DNA from: Rotaria macrura
Lineage: Eukaryota > Rotifera > Eurotatoria > Philodinida > Philodinidae
NCBI GenBank assembly: GCA_900239685.1
Contig: OENT01000817.1
Span: forward strand, 1 to 64,000
Length of the DNA stretch: 64,000 nucleotides
Direction of reading: 5' to 3'
Each line of letters begins with the position of its first letter. Position 1 is the first letter of the stretch. Below the pieces are notes generated by a model. It searched no databases. It saw nothing but the letters and a program-made list of their open reading frames with translations, and had not been told where the DNA came from. Position numbers and translations under genes: made by a program. This document shows, in pieces, positions 26,152-37,925 of the stretch.

Positions 26152-27885
26152 CTGAAAAAAGATAACTGCATAGAAAAGGCAATGCTAGCAGCATCCTACT
26201 AATTAACCTTCACACGACTAACTGTGATTGAATCGGAACAAACCAGTGTTATCATAATATTATTATACGTAAGTACACTATGTAAAGTGAAACTAGTCCT
26301 CTGTAAGAAGATATACTCTAGTAAATACGAGCAACGTTGACAGATAATGTTAACGAGCGAAGTTCCATTATGTTAATTAATATGAATCAATTTTTTTCGA
26401 AGTATATGTGCAACATACTCAATACAACTTATGAATTCTCGGGTATTGTCAAGAACATGCAATGTGATACGTTGAGAACATAACTCCATCATGTTTTATG
26501 ATTTGTATTGAACGAGAGCAATGCAAAACTAGTGTGAATATTGAAGAGTGTTAGTATGATATCGAATGACGAATAAATTATAGTTCTTCAAGGTTATTTT
26601 CTTTCGTTTCGATAATCTTTTCATTAACTCGTTTTGTTTCAATCTTCACCTCTCGATATTATATTAGTATTAGTTTCCTTTATTATATTTCAAACTTTGT
26701 TCGTTTTAGATCGAAATTCTACAGGTAGTCGTGTGAATTGTAACATCATCTTTCAGTACCTTTTCTTTGGATCGCGTAAAACATCATTAGTAAGAAATGT
26801 TGGTAAATTATTTGGTGGAGGTTCTACAGCTGTAAAAGACTGTACCGATGAATAGAAACATTGCCTTAAACAACAATTGATTAATATACGTTTATTGATT
26901 TTAGAATATTTTACCGATATTTTACATAGAAAGATGCATTTATTCTTTTCATAAGACAACATGAATACATCGTAGCTATCTGGAAAATTAGAAATCTAGG
27001 GTTTTTTTTGAAAATCAATCGATGTTGATAATTGTTTATATTGATTCAAATGATCGAAAGAAAAAATAGAGAAATAGCTGATTAAATAAACAAATATATA
27101 GATATATATATATTTATTAGATAGCATTAAGCGATGAGAATATTTTGTGACGAATGAACACGTGGATCATATTGCATTTTATTGTTCGATTCCTATGATA
27201 TCCGTCAATGTTTTAGGATAGCATGATCATAATCGAGGAGCAATAGATTGTGTTCATTATCATGCAATATTCATCATCGTTTGAACATAGTTTTTTATTA
27301 AGACGGACGACGACGAATCGTATCGGTTTGATGATCACCTGGTTGGACGTGTACTTCTATAATGAAAAGAGCATCAGGTAAGTTTCAATAGCCTTCGATT
27401 TGAATAAAAATAAACAAACGTGATGGCGATGATATCTGTTCATAACGAGCAGAGTTATTCTTCGTTGAACAAGTGCCGCCCCCCTTTAATAATCATCCTT
27501 GTTCTTTTGTTGCCGTTGTTGGTCCATCTGTTTTGGGACTAGACTTTACCGCATTTGAAATGCGACGGCCTACCCAACCAACGGCATCAATAATTAATCA
27601 GACCATAATCGACCACTAATTAGTGGATAACAAATAAGTACTTGAGTTAAAATCAATCTTTTTTTATCTGGAAAAGAAAAGAAATCTAATATAATTCATC
27701 ATTGTATAAAAAAAACGCAACATTGATGTACAGTGATTTTACATCATGCTGTTCGATCGACCGTATCTACATACGACCTTCTTGTCAGGGTGTCCTATTT
27801 TTTTTAAAATGTGATTTATACTGACGAACGTGAACAAATCATTCATATCCTTTTTTTGTTCATCGTTTTCATTTTTCTTAACGTT
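26152..27885. other. Intergenic region with one possible orphan exon
   Basis: Most of this 1.7-kb stretch is AT-rich with no recognisable gene. It contains a possible plus-strand exon (26711-26855), a short AT microsatellite (about 27092-27115) and a C-rich patch near 27477-27487. The first exon(s) of the TRMT2-like gene should lie here on the minus strand but were not recognised. Confidence 0.45.
26711..26855 (+). CDS. Possible terminal exon of an unrecognised gene
   Basis: An acceptor-like TTCGTTTTAG is followed by an open frame ending at TAG 26853-26855. The end of its translation, FGSRKTSLVRNVGKLFGGGS, has codon use and composition like real coding sequence here, but no initiator or upstream exon was found and no family is recognised. 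It may be spurious. Confidence 0.25.
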
Positions 27886-29125
27886 ATGGAGAGTTCGACA
27901 CATTCTTATCGATCTTCATCGACGGTTTCAAGCCAACCGAGTCAAACGAAGAAATCAGAGTATGTAGATTGTCTAAAATTTTATTATATCAAGTCTTAAG
28001 AATAAGTATTATATTTCATTCTAGATCTACTGCTCGATCGGACTACGAATATGTTGGTCGATTGGTAACACGTGAACGACCCGTTATTCAAAAACCAACC
28101 ACTACAATAAATCAGAATCTTGTTTTTCCTAAAAACAAACAAAAGTTTTATACATCAATGGGATCTAGTTGTCGAGATGTCTACAATGAAACTCAAATTT
28201 CATCAGGTGATGATGATGTAGACGGTTTAAGTAAACCATTAGGTGTTATACGCATCAGCGATCGACATTTTCGAGAGAGTATATGAAATAAAAAAACCTT
28301 ATTCTACAATAAATTTGCATAAAGCTATATTATAGTCTATCGATTACCAACGCCACCACCCAAGATTAAACGAGTTTATCATCGTATTAAATCACCTGAA
28401 CCTAAGGTAATTGAACGGGTATTTGTTCGTCGTCCTCCACCACAAGTTATCGAGAATATAATTGAAATACCACCGGAAAAAGTTCGTATTATACATAAAG
28501 AAAAGTATCTAGAAAAATCAAAACCAATCACACGATCTAAGTATAAGGGAAAGTAACAATTATCTGTTCTAACCAATGCATCGTATTTAGAATCGTACGA
28601 TTACAAGCACCTGAAAAACAATGTAGAGGTGAAGAAGAACGACATCAACGGCGAGAACCTTTGATTCCTTTTGAAAAATACTCTGACCAACAACAGCCAT
28701 CACAACAAACTTTTGTTCCATATGCGCAGTACTCTTCACAACAACAGCCACCACAACAAACGTTTGTTCCATATGAGCAATACTCTTCACAACAACAGCA
28801 ACCAGCAACAACAATGCCACCTGTTGAATCACAACAACCAGCGGCAACAACACTAGTTTATCCTCCACAACCAAATATGCGTAGTCTCGGTTACTTTGAA
28901 TCAACAATTCCACCAAATATTATGTTCAGTTCTCAAAATCCACTTCAGCTGCCAATGCAACAAAATTCTAACAATCAAATGATCCAATCAACACCTTATA
29001 ATCAGCAACCACAACCGACATCCAACCCATACGCGGTACAACCAACAATTTATAATCATCAATTACAACCATCGTCCATCCCCAACATGGCTCAACCATC
29101 ACCCTATAATTATTCATCTCAATAA
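27886..29125 (+). CDS. Gln/Pro-rich protein with an alveolin-like repeat segment
   Basis: Exons are 27886-27959, 28025-28278, 28336-28552 and 28591-29125, all in phase, giving 359 aa. The N-terminus is Ser/Thr/Gln-rich. The middle (exon 3) is a charged, Pro-punctuated Val/Ile/Glu/Lys stretch (PEPKVIERVFVRRPPPQVIE then IPPEKVRIIHKEKYLEK) resembling the repeats of alveolins and other epiplasmic or cortical-cytoskeleton proteins. The C-terminal half is low-complexity Gln/Pro/Tyr with a near-tandem unit QQTFVPYAQYSSQQQPP / QQTFVPYEQYSSQQQQP. No signal peptide or transmembrane segment is evident. A cytoskeletal or cortical role is inferred from composition only; chance resemblance is possible. Confidence 0.75.
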
Positions 29126-29346
29126 ACAATCTCTAAACTCAGCTCAAGGATGTACTCGATACTAATAAAAACAAAAGAAACAAAAATTGCTTTAATAAAA
29201 ATTTTAATTATTTCTAAAAGAGCAACGTACAATGTATAGTATATAAGATTAAAATATACATTGACACCAATACAGATGAACATTAAATAATAAATCCAAT
29301 ATTAGCACGAAGATAATTCTCAGAAGACAACATAGTGACTATTGTT

Positions 29347-29487
29347 CTATTCAGCTTTTTTACCACTATTGCGACCACCATTCATTGCAACCATAATGAC
29401 CATCGACCATAATACAACACCAAGAATAACGGCAGCTACCAAAGCCGGATATTCATAGCCAAACTTCAATATATCATAGAGATTCAT
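29347..29487 (-). CDS. 46-aa single-pass membrane microprotein
   Basis: An ATG-to-TAG frame on minus encodes MNLYDILKFGYEYPALVAAV followed by ILGVVLWSMVIMVAMNGGRN and a short basic/acidic tail (SGKKAE). One transmembrane helix spans about residues 15-36. It lies 265 bp downstream of the UQCR11 stop on the same strand. It could be a standalone small organelle membrane protein or the last exon of a longer gene; an acceptor-like run precedes it. I do not recognise the family. Confidence 0.5.
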   Translation of the reverse strand: MNLYDILKFGYEYPALVAAVILGVVLWSMVIMVAMNGGRNSGKKAE

Positions 29488-29751
29488 TCTATTTGTTTTT
29501 ATTTCATCTGAAAATCAGAAAGAAATTAGAAAGAAAAGATAGAAATCTTCGAGGATGGATGCAAGAAAGTGTAATTTTTCTATTTCAAAGAAAAAAAATG
29601 GTCCAAGGGATCAGTTGAATATGTCACTCTACAGCTATGATTGATTGACCGTTCTTGTGGATCTATTTCATTTTCAAATGCCAAAACTAAAATGTCAGCA
29701 TACAATCACAATAATAGAAGCTGTGAAAATTTTATCTTTTTCCTACGTACT

Positions 29752-30125
29752 CTAATCTTCAGATGCAGTTCCTTCATCAACAGCTTTCTGTCCGTGTTTG
29801 TCAATCAAACCTGCACGTTTCATTTCATCGAATTTACGTCCATAGAATGGTATTCTAGCATTTGTTACTTTCCAATCAGTTATATAAAGACAGTAGATCA
29901 AAGCGGATCCGCCGAATAATGCTAACGAGGGTGCACTAAAACGAAAAATACTACTAGCAACAAGAGACGGTAATAGATTTGATAGTCTACAAATTCTTCA
30001 TGATTTGAAAATGTCGTGGACCGGTAAAGCCACCAATACCTATAGGACAAATATTAAATTGTTATTTTTTCTAAACAAAGGTCAAACTTCTTTATACCTG
30101 GCAATTTACTCAAATAGTAATCCAT
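29752..30125 (-). CDS. UQCR11: Cytochrome bc1 complex small subunit (UQCR11/QCR10-like)
   Basis: This is a small single-helix subunit at the periphery of respiratory complex III in the inner mitochondrial membrane. Exons on minus are 30125-30098, 30039-29991 and 29935-29752, in phase, giving 86 aa. The key block GPRHFQIMKNFAPSLALFGG, then TDWKVTNARIPFYGRKFDEM, parallels vertebrate UQCR11 (GPR, KN, a helix, then TDW, P and GKF in the same order and spacing). It has about 25 extra acidic residues at the C-terminus (to GTASED). The start is the ATG of MDYYLSKLPG; a longer 5' end is possible. Confidence 0.75.
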
Positions 30126-32120
30126 TAATGGTAAATGTATTACTTTACAATAGATCTAAAGGAAATCGTATAAAGACTTGATAAGATATTAACAAATGAT
30201 AATAAGAAGAATAATGATTTCTGTACAATCAAGCAAAACGACTCGATCTACGATAGAAATCTGTCGGTGAAGTAAGATTGTTTTTTAGTTAATTTTGCAC
30301 GTCTTTACATCTTGAAAGAGTAGGAGACGACCTTTTCTCATCCTCTTTCTTCAAATTTTATCGTGCACAATTCATTTAATACGTCCCTGAAAAGATAAGA
30401 GATATTGCAGTGTTAGATTAAAGAGAAAACATCTGACCAAACTGACAGTTTACAAGAGGCAAGAAATAAACAAATTTATTAAACATTTTCTTATTGCATC
30501 CATTATTTCGTTTCATCCACCTCCAAGTTAGTCTTACCATTGATATGCGCATATAATATTCACAAATTTCTTTCTTCATGTAGCTGTCACCACTAGTCAA
30601 TATGCAGGTCAGATCACGAGAAAACAATTGTAAATGAATCCTTGAAGTTTTTTTTGCAATTATTTCAAGGCAAATTAAGGTTAGCTGATTACTTTCATGA
30701 TTTATCAGTCAAATTTTTGAGTCTACTTCCGTTGCGCTGGATTTCTACGAAAATAAATTTAAAACAAAACGATTCTTGAGCATAAATCGTATATACACGC
30801 TCTGAATGATGATAGAATGCTAGTTGGTGCCGTCCATCTGGCTAGAATTATGTGAATTTCTTTCAACAACACCCACTAGAAATATTATGCCTAGATCAAT
30901 GCTTCAACACTATATCTGTTGATGATAAATTTTCAACTTTGACACTACTATGAAGAAGTGTTTGGATGAACTTTCTCCAAATTCAACGTAAGAAGAATTA
31001 CGTATTAGTTGCATTGATTATTGAAGATCTTGAGCACACAAATTCTGTGTCTATTTCTCGATAATGAATTTTCTCGTGTTTTTAACAAAGATTTCATATG
31101 ACACGACTATTGTATTAATGATAGATGCTATTGACGCAACCAGAAACACGATTACTACTCTCAAACAGACAATATACTCTGCAGTATCTGCAATATAACT
31201 TGACTATTGATAAGGTTTACAGAGTAGTATAACAAAGAAACTAACATAGAAATGATCTGATAGTCGAATCAAGTGTGTAGAATTGACAAATCGAACTCAT
31301 ATCTCTATTATCTGTAACAGAGGAAAACTATTCAAGAATATTTCAGAGTCTAGCAAAAATCATATTTTAGCGACGCATAGCTTTGACATAGAATAGGAAA
31401 TTTTGTACATTGACGAATACATTTTGAACGGAGTTAATAGCGCAAATTCATGTTAAATTATATTTATGAACGTCGCTTAACATTCAGATGACGTCTGATC
31501 AATTTCAACTGAGTCGAAATGCAAGATTTTTATATTTTAGAAGATATGAATTCTCTCTCTTACTAGAACTTGTTCACATGGTTCTTGGTTGTCATAAAAT
31601 TGCTAATAGAATCGGTTGAAGTCAAGACAGAGATCTTGTCTACATCGGACAACTACTGACGAATGAATATTTCGAGCGATTTACATGAACAATATCAACA
31701 TGATTTGGTTTACGTTCAGGTTATTGAATATGTGAATTATCTAATTTTCTATAACTTGCAACAAGTCGATTGTCATTTGTAAATGCGAATCACAAAATTT
31801 GTATACATTCTGAAAATCGTCAGTGATTCTATCGATTCCTTTAGTTGAATAAAGTTCTTCAAGAAAAACGTGATTGAAACTTCAGAAATTTTGAGTGTTT
31901 GCATCATTGTTATCGTACAAGACAATATCTTGATTTTTACTTCAATCTTGATAAAGATGCATCAAATTTCTCAATAATTATTTTATTTCAACGAATATTT
32001 TTCCTTTCAAAATATGCAATTACCTAAAACCGAACGGATAAAACAAATATCTATTCAGGATAGAAATGCGGATTCACCTGAAAAGTATGTGCAATCTTCG
32101 ACATAGGCACACGTGTGACG

Positions 32121-32587
32121 TAGAGTCTTGCAGATTACGACGTTTTTGTATCCTTATCCTACCCTAACCTATAGACTTCGTAACCTTGTTCTAGCCTACC
32201 CTATGGACTTTCAAATTTAAGGAAAATTCAACATGAAGTTTTTCTTCAATATGTTTCAGCATATTTTATTGATTTTCAACGAGTATCACATACAAAATTG
32301 TTTAATATTTCGAAAGTTTCTTAAAAATAAAATATCATTAACAATATCACTACTTAAATTTCGCCCTATTTTTGACAAAAATGTTTAAAATGTATATTAA
32401 GTTCAGCTCTATAAACATTTTATCTATGTGAACTCATCATTCATTTTACCCCCACTATTTGTTTTTAATATACTTACTCTACCCTAAACTAAACCCGTCC
32501 TACCCTATGAACTTTGAACCCTACACCTACCCTGTTCAGTAGGCAACGACAGGTTAGGATGAGTTAAAGTTGTCCTGCAAGACTCTA
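32121..32587. mobile_element. MITE-like element with TAGAGTCTTGCAG termini
   Basis: The left end TAGAGTCTTGCAG is matched by CTGCAAGACTCTA at the right end. Similarity extends inward through CTYATCCTACCCTAACCT. Inside, the unit CCTACCCTATGRACTTT occurs near each end. The length is 467 bp, with no open frame of note. It looks like a non-autonomous DNA element. Confidence 0.7.
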
Positions 32588-32750
32588 ATTTAACGTTGAA
32601 AACCAAACTAAACTGGACTTCATTTAACTGTCTGTGAACTCGTGAATATTTTCAGCTCACCTATGATTATCAACGGTAAAAATTCAATGGAATTCGGTCA
32701 TTAAAGATATGTTCAAAGGATTCATTCGACAAAAGCTCCCATAGGCTAAT

Positions 32751-32978
32751 GTGAGAAGTCGAAAACAAGAAAAAAAGAATCTTAGAAAACTCTTAGATAC
32801 GTACATGACGAGTTATGCACCAAGTTTTATTGCAACATTAAGTAGTACAGATTTCGGTAGATCGCGCTCTCTTTCCAGACAACCAATGAGTAAGCTGCGT
32901 CCACTAATTGATAAGCGCCGAAACATGGCACATCTAGCATACGCGAAAAGGTTACTTTCTACTTCGAAAAACACTTGA
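32751..32978 (+). pseudogene. Possible Tc1/mariner transposase fragment
   Basis: A 75-codon frame without ATG reads, near its end, RQPMSKLRPLIDKRRNMAHL then AYAKRLLSTSKN. This resembles the linker after the second helix-turn-helix of Tc1-type transposases (KPLL...R..RL.FAK.HL). No catalytic DDE region follows in frame. The resemblance is short, so this is tentative. Confidence 0.35.
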
Positions 32979-33563
32979 CAGCAACTTTCTTCGACTACAC
33001 AGAAGAATTAACTTTGAAAATAAGCCATTAACTGATTTATTTCAGATCTCCTGACATTCATTGTCTCGTACAACTATCAGCTGCACAGATTTCTTAATGC
33101 TAACATTGGCATTGGTACTAGTCTAGAATATATGAATTTTCTTAGAGTTCAGACGAACGTTTACATGAGTTCTTTGATGGAAGCATTTTGTTCATCGGTA
33201 CACTGCTGCTAAAAGAACATTTCCGTAGCACAGAGTCATACATACATTGCAAAATGTTTACTGGTGGATAACAAATATAAGTTGTAGACTATTATGGTAG
33301 ATTATCTTACCATTGACGAGAAGATATATACATGATATGATTTGTTTATCTTACTAGTATGAATGACGTACTTCTGTTAGTATTGATGAAGACTTAAAAA
33401 GAAATCAACATCACTAAGATTTAGAAATCATGATGAGTCACGAATTTTTATATGAAATTCAGAATCAACGTAAACAATAATAAGATTTGAAACCATTGAA
33501 TACCATAAAAGAAAATGAGCCAAGATGTTAGCATATAGATACTTTTCTCATCTACATTCTATC

Positions 33564-33808
33564 TGCCCAAGTTAATCAAAACGGATATCCGTTACGGACC
33601 GTTGAGTGGACGCAGTTATACGGACCGTAACATCATCAAAATAGGGCCGTACACGGCCGTATTTTCACAGGATACGATCCTTTATTACTGTGCCCAGAAA
33701 TAGTACCGTATACGGAGCCGTATACTGTGAAAATACGGCCCTTTGTTAATGATGTTACGGTCCGTATAACTGCGACCACTAAACGCTCCGTATCGTTCGA
33801 CCTGGGTG
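33564..33808. mobile_element. Near-palindromic MITE-like element
   Basis: The arms of about 100 bp carry GCAGTTATACGGACCGTAAC and GTTACGGTCCGTATAACTGC, plus matching GGGCCGTA and TACGGCCC blocks and CCCAAGT / ACCTGGG outer ends. The whole 245 bp folds into one long hairpin. No coding potential was seen. The high CG content of the arms stands out from the AT-rich surroundings. Confidence 0.8.
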
Positions 33809-34110
33809 AATATGATATTGAGAAAAAAAATGTATTAGTAGATCATTAAAAATAAGCAAAATGTTTGTGAATTAGATTGCTTTGAAAATCATATGTATGC
33901 AATTTTAATGAGAGTACAGTGTAACGTATACTAGCGCCATCTCTACACGGGCATGAATGAACGCAGAATGAAAAAGCCAATACAGTATATTGAAAAGCAG
34001 TTTGGTTTAGTTCACAATTTAGAATTTAACATTGCTTTCCTATTCTTTTGAAATTACCTTTCACTAGACTAACGTAGAGAAATAAAATAACAAAAATCGA
34101 ATAATTAATA

Positions 34111-37100
34111 TGTTCTTCCATGTGAGTAAACCGATTCGAAATGGAATAGAATAAAACAATTCTTATTGATTATTTAGGTTAGTTTGGATCATGAAGTTTT
34201 ACTTCATCCACGTCATTTCGGTCCTCAACTTATAAAAACAGTTCGACGCTTGTTATTTCAGGAAGTTGAAGGAAAATGTAAAGGAAGGTGAGTTATTCAT
34301 AATTGTTGATTTCTATCGACAAAAAAGAACCTACAATTGTATTCGAATAGATTCGGCTATGTTATTGCAGTCACATCCATAGATAATATTGGTGTCGGTA
34401 AAATTCAACCTGGTAAAAAAAGATCTATAAATTCATTCATCTTAGAAAAGAAATAATTGATTAATAGGACGTGGCTACGTTTTATTTCCTGTCAAATATC
34501 ATGCTATTGTTTTTCGACCATTTAAACATGAAGTTGTCGAAGCTATTATCACACAAGTGTCACAAGTAAAATGTTCCCATACATATTGTAACAGCATATT
34601 TCGACAAGGATTTTCTCTTTTCTTAAGATGGGTGTATTTTGTAAAATTGGTCCATTATCATGTTTTATTTCGCGTCGTGTAAGAATTGTGAATCCTCTTC
34701 TTTTTTCTCTCTGTAATAAGCATGAATCTATTTTAGAGTATTCCAAGTGATATGGAATATGATCCAAGCGCAAATCCACCGTGTTATAGAAAAAAAGATG
34801 ATGTAAGTAATCCTACTTGTGTTTTTGCAATATACTTTTCGGTACATTCGACTCTTTCTAGGACCTTGTGATTCAACCAGATGATAGTATTCGAGTAAAA
34901 ATTGCTGGTATTCAAGTCAATGCCGAAGAATTCGTATGTATCTAACCAATGATATTATACATAGGCAGATAATAATGCACGTTGAGTTCTCTTATGAGAA
35001 AGATATTTTTTTAAAGAGGAAACTCGTTCGTATTAAAATTCATAAGAAAAAACTTCTTGTATACAATACAGCTGGAAATTGATTTGTAAAACTAATCGAG
35101 TGTTTTATTGGCTTTCATACCGATGAATAAACATGCATGCCTGATAGATCTCATCTGATTCAAGATATCGCGCTGTTTTTGTTAGCAAAATCTAGCTTAG
35201 TACTTAATGTATCTGCGTTAAGAGTGTCAACCCAACAGAACATGTCTTTGCATAGAGACAATACCGTATGTCAATCGATGTTAAATGATGAATCTGACTA
35301 TTGAACTCGTAGATAAGTTTTAAATGTTTCGAAAAATTTGGACATCACGAATCTGTATGAGTACGTTGTCTCGATTTTTTCATCAATCAACACACTCTTA
35401 TGAGGCACTGAACGAGAGTCATGACCTAGTGCGAGAGAAGACTGCGCTCAACTGATATTACAAACTGACACGAAAGTTATTGCATCAAATGACGCATCCA
35501 CTTTTATTCAAAAGAAAAAATTCGTAACCTTTTAGATAACTTCCGCCTAGAATATGATGATCTTTTGAATGAATTTTCATGAAAACACAATTTTAGTTAG
35601 CTGTTCAGTCATTTTCTCGATCATCATCTATTTCTTGTTACCTGTTAGTGTAGTGGATCACGAAGCAATGTGGTTGGCGCAACCAGTTCCTTATATTCGT
35701 TAAACTTTGAGATAATTGCTGAGAATGTCATAGAACAGTTGAAATGAGTCATTTTAGGCGAACGAGAATGACCTTTGCTTGATTCAAACTCGTAAATTTT
35801 TCGTGATGGGTTTCGATCGTCATGTATGAATGATGTATTAGGGAAATCGACTTGTTTGATTAAGAAAAAGTCTATTTTGAAGATTTCTAGGTAAAGCTAC
35901 TGACATTTCACGTTAAATCTTGCTAACTCTGGATCCACCAAGTCGATTTTGTTCAAAGCATTGTTTTCAAACATTATTCAGAAAGTGTTCTCTGAAGACA
36001 CACAACCAAAAGTTTGGGATCTTCCATTGAGTAGGTTGGGTTGTGGCGCCCGTCCAGTGACTCTAATGAGTATCTCGCTTAATTACAATCAGCGCATATT
36101 GAAAAACGAGGATATATGTATTCTTATACTATCAAACTATACCTGATCAGTTTGTTGTCTTAGATATGAAGAGAAAAACTGAAAATGAATCGTTAGTTAT
36201 CAACTTCGTAAGTAACTTAAACTGCCACAGCATCGAATCGAACATTGAGAGAAAACTGTAGATAACTCATAGTTTGTCTTAAGATTGTTTTGTTATTTTT
36301 ATTCATGAAAAACTACATTTAATGAAGTTCATTGTTATTTTACTCTAGAAGTATATGAAATCAAACTTTGTGATGAAGAAATTATCTAATTTTTACAGAC
36401 ATCATCTGTGTTCATTATATATAGACAGAAAATGTTCATTTATTTTGTCTGAGCTTCTTAATAACAGTGGAAATTTTGATGTATTCTTTTAGCATTCGAA
36501 GTTTATATCGTTTTCAAATGTATAAGTATGCACACGTTTCTATTCGCTGTAGGAACTATCATCGTGTTTCTAACAGATTTCGTTGGCCAAATCTTCATCA
36601 AAAAAGAAATGTGAAACCATCGTTGCATATTGAGTTCTCTAAAAACAACAGTGATCCATTACAGTAGTTGATACTTTAGATTGCTTCGAAATTTCACGTT
36701 TCATAGAGAATCACTAGAATTCATACTATATGAAATCTGTAAAAGAAATTGTATTTTTCAAAATCTTGCGTACAATTTAAAACACGATGTATGTCGAAAT
36801 TGGATTCTTAAAATAAATTTTTGGTAACAGAAAAACAATTAGATTAAATAAAAATATCCTCTTCCAATGTTCATATGCATGTACTGAAAGAATCTTCCTT
36901 AGTTTATCTACACGTATCAATAAAACAATTTGTTTCTAATTGCCGTCAACAGCTGTTTTCAAATACCCGAAAGACATTTGCATAACTTGTATTTACACTG
37001 TGACACTATAGGCTATGTATTCTTTTTTAAATATTGTACATATACATCGGAATTTTATCTTTGATAATATTTTCTTTGTAAAAGTTTATACACGTATCTA

Positions 37101-37925
37101 TAAAGTATAGTAGAATTCGTTTTACTATACAATACGTAAGAGCCCCACTTCTTTACACTACTACTACTATTGTACTTACTAAGTTGACTCGACTTTAAAA
37201 GTTCAAATAGAAAAATATAAACAGTGCAATTAGTTGTTCTGTTTCGATTATGATTGTCTGCGTCGTATCAATCGGATTTCTTGAATTCTGCTAACATCCA
37301 CATGAGAGAGAAAATTTGATAATCCAATATCGTCGTACCAATAGATTATATCTCAAGTACAGATTCTATCTGTTGTACATGAGTATGCGGTTGAAAGTAT
37401 AATTTACATTCGATCCATTTCGATATCATTAAATTTCTAGAGATTTAACGAATTATTCTTGCGATTTTTCGACAAACTCTATACTTTTAAATGTTGTTCG
37501 TACACTTCTCCTTATCGTTGACGATGTAATACATATTTCGGCTAGAACAAAAAATTACAATGAAACTATCTCGAGTTAGAATATTGGTATATGTATACTA
37601 ATATGTTCAATATTTTATTTGAATGAAAATCTTTCATGTTCTCAATGAATTTTACTCTAGATATCACGTATTTCATAATTTGGTCAACATGACCGATATA
37701 ATTTTTATACATAGTCAAAGACGTTTGAGAACTTGTCGGATGCGTCACTCTTGATGAATAGATAGCAACTATGGTAATAATAACAAGAAATAAATTTCTT
37801 CTCTCTTTCTTTGTAGTTTGCCGTTGGCACATTATTGGAAGATTATCTATGTAAGTATCCTCTTTTGTTTAAGTATTTTTATATACTCATCAATTCATCA
37901 TTCTACTTCTATTTTAGTTTCATAA
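34111..37925 (+). CDS. POLR2G: RNA polymerase II subunit RPB7
   Basis: RPB7 pairs with RPB4 to form the stalk of RNA polymerase II. Exons are 34111-34122, 34178-34287, 34351-34412, 34468-34565, 34628-34678, 34737-34802, 34862-34933, 37817-37850 and 37918-37925, all in phase, giving 170 aa (human 172). It matches the family end to end: [40 protein letters not shown], the S1-domain part [20 protein letters not shown], then [40 protein letters not shown] and [13 protein letters not shown]. Exon 1 encodes only four residues, and the last exon contributes 8 nt (TT TCA TAA). Intron 7 (34934-37816) is 2.88 kb while the others are 54-67 bp. The final 8-nt exon is inferred from a TATTTTAG acceptor and the family's usual length. 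Confidence 0.93.
34934..37816 (+). other. 2.88-kb intron 7 of RPB7
   Basis: The donor is GTATGT and the acceptor CTTTGTAG. It contains only short frames (35949-36146, 36467-36667, 37566-37832 minus) with no recognisable similarity, and no clear inverted-repeat ends. It is some forty times longer than the other introns of this gene. Confidence 0.6.

Larger units (their letters stand above)
30126..34110. other. 4-kb gene-poor region with inverted-repeat elements
   Basis: No supported gene was seen. From 30.2 to 32.1 kb the sequence is plain AT-rich DNA with stops in all frames. A MITE-like element lies at 32121-32587, a possible Tc1-like transposase fragment at 32751-32978, and a second MITE-like palindrome at 33564-33808. 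RPB7 starts at 34111. Confidence 0.55.
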
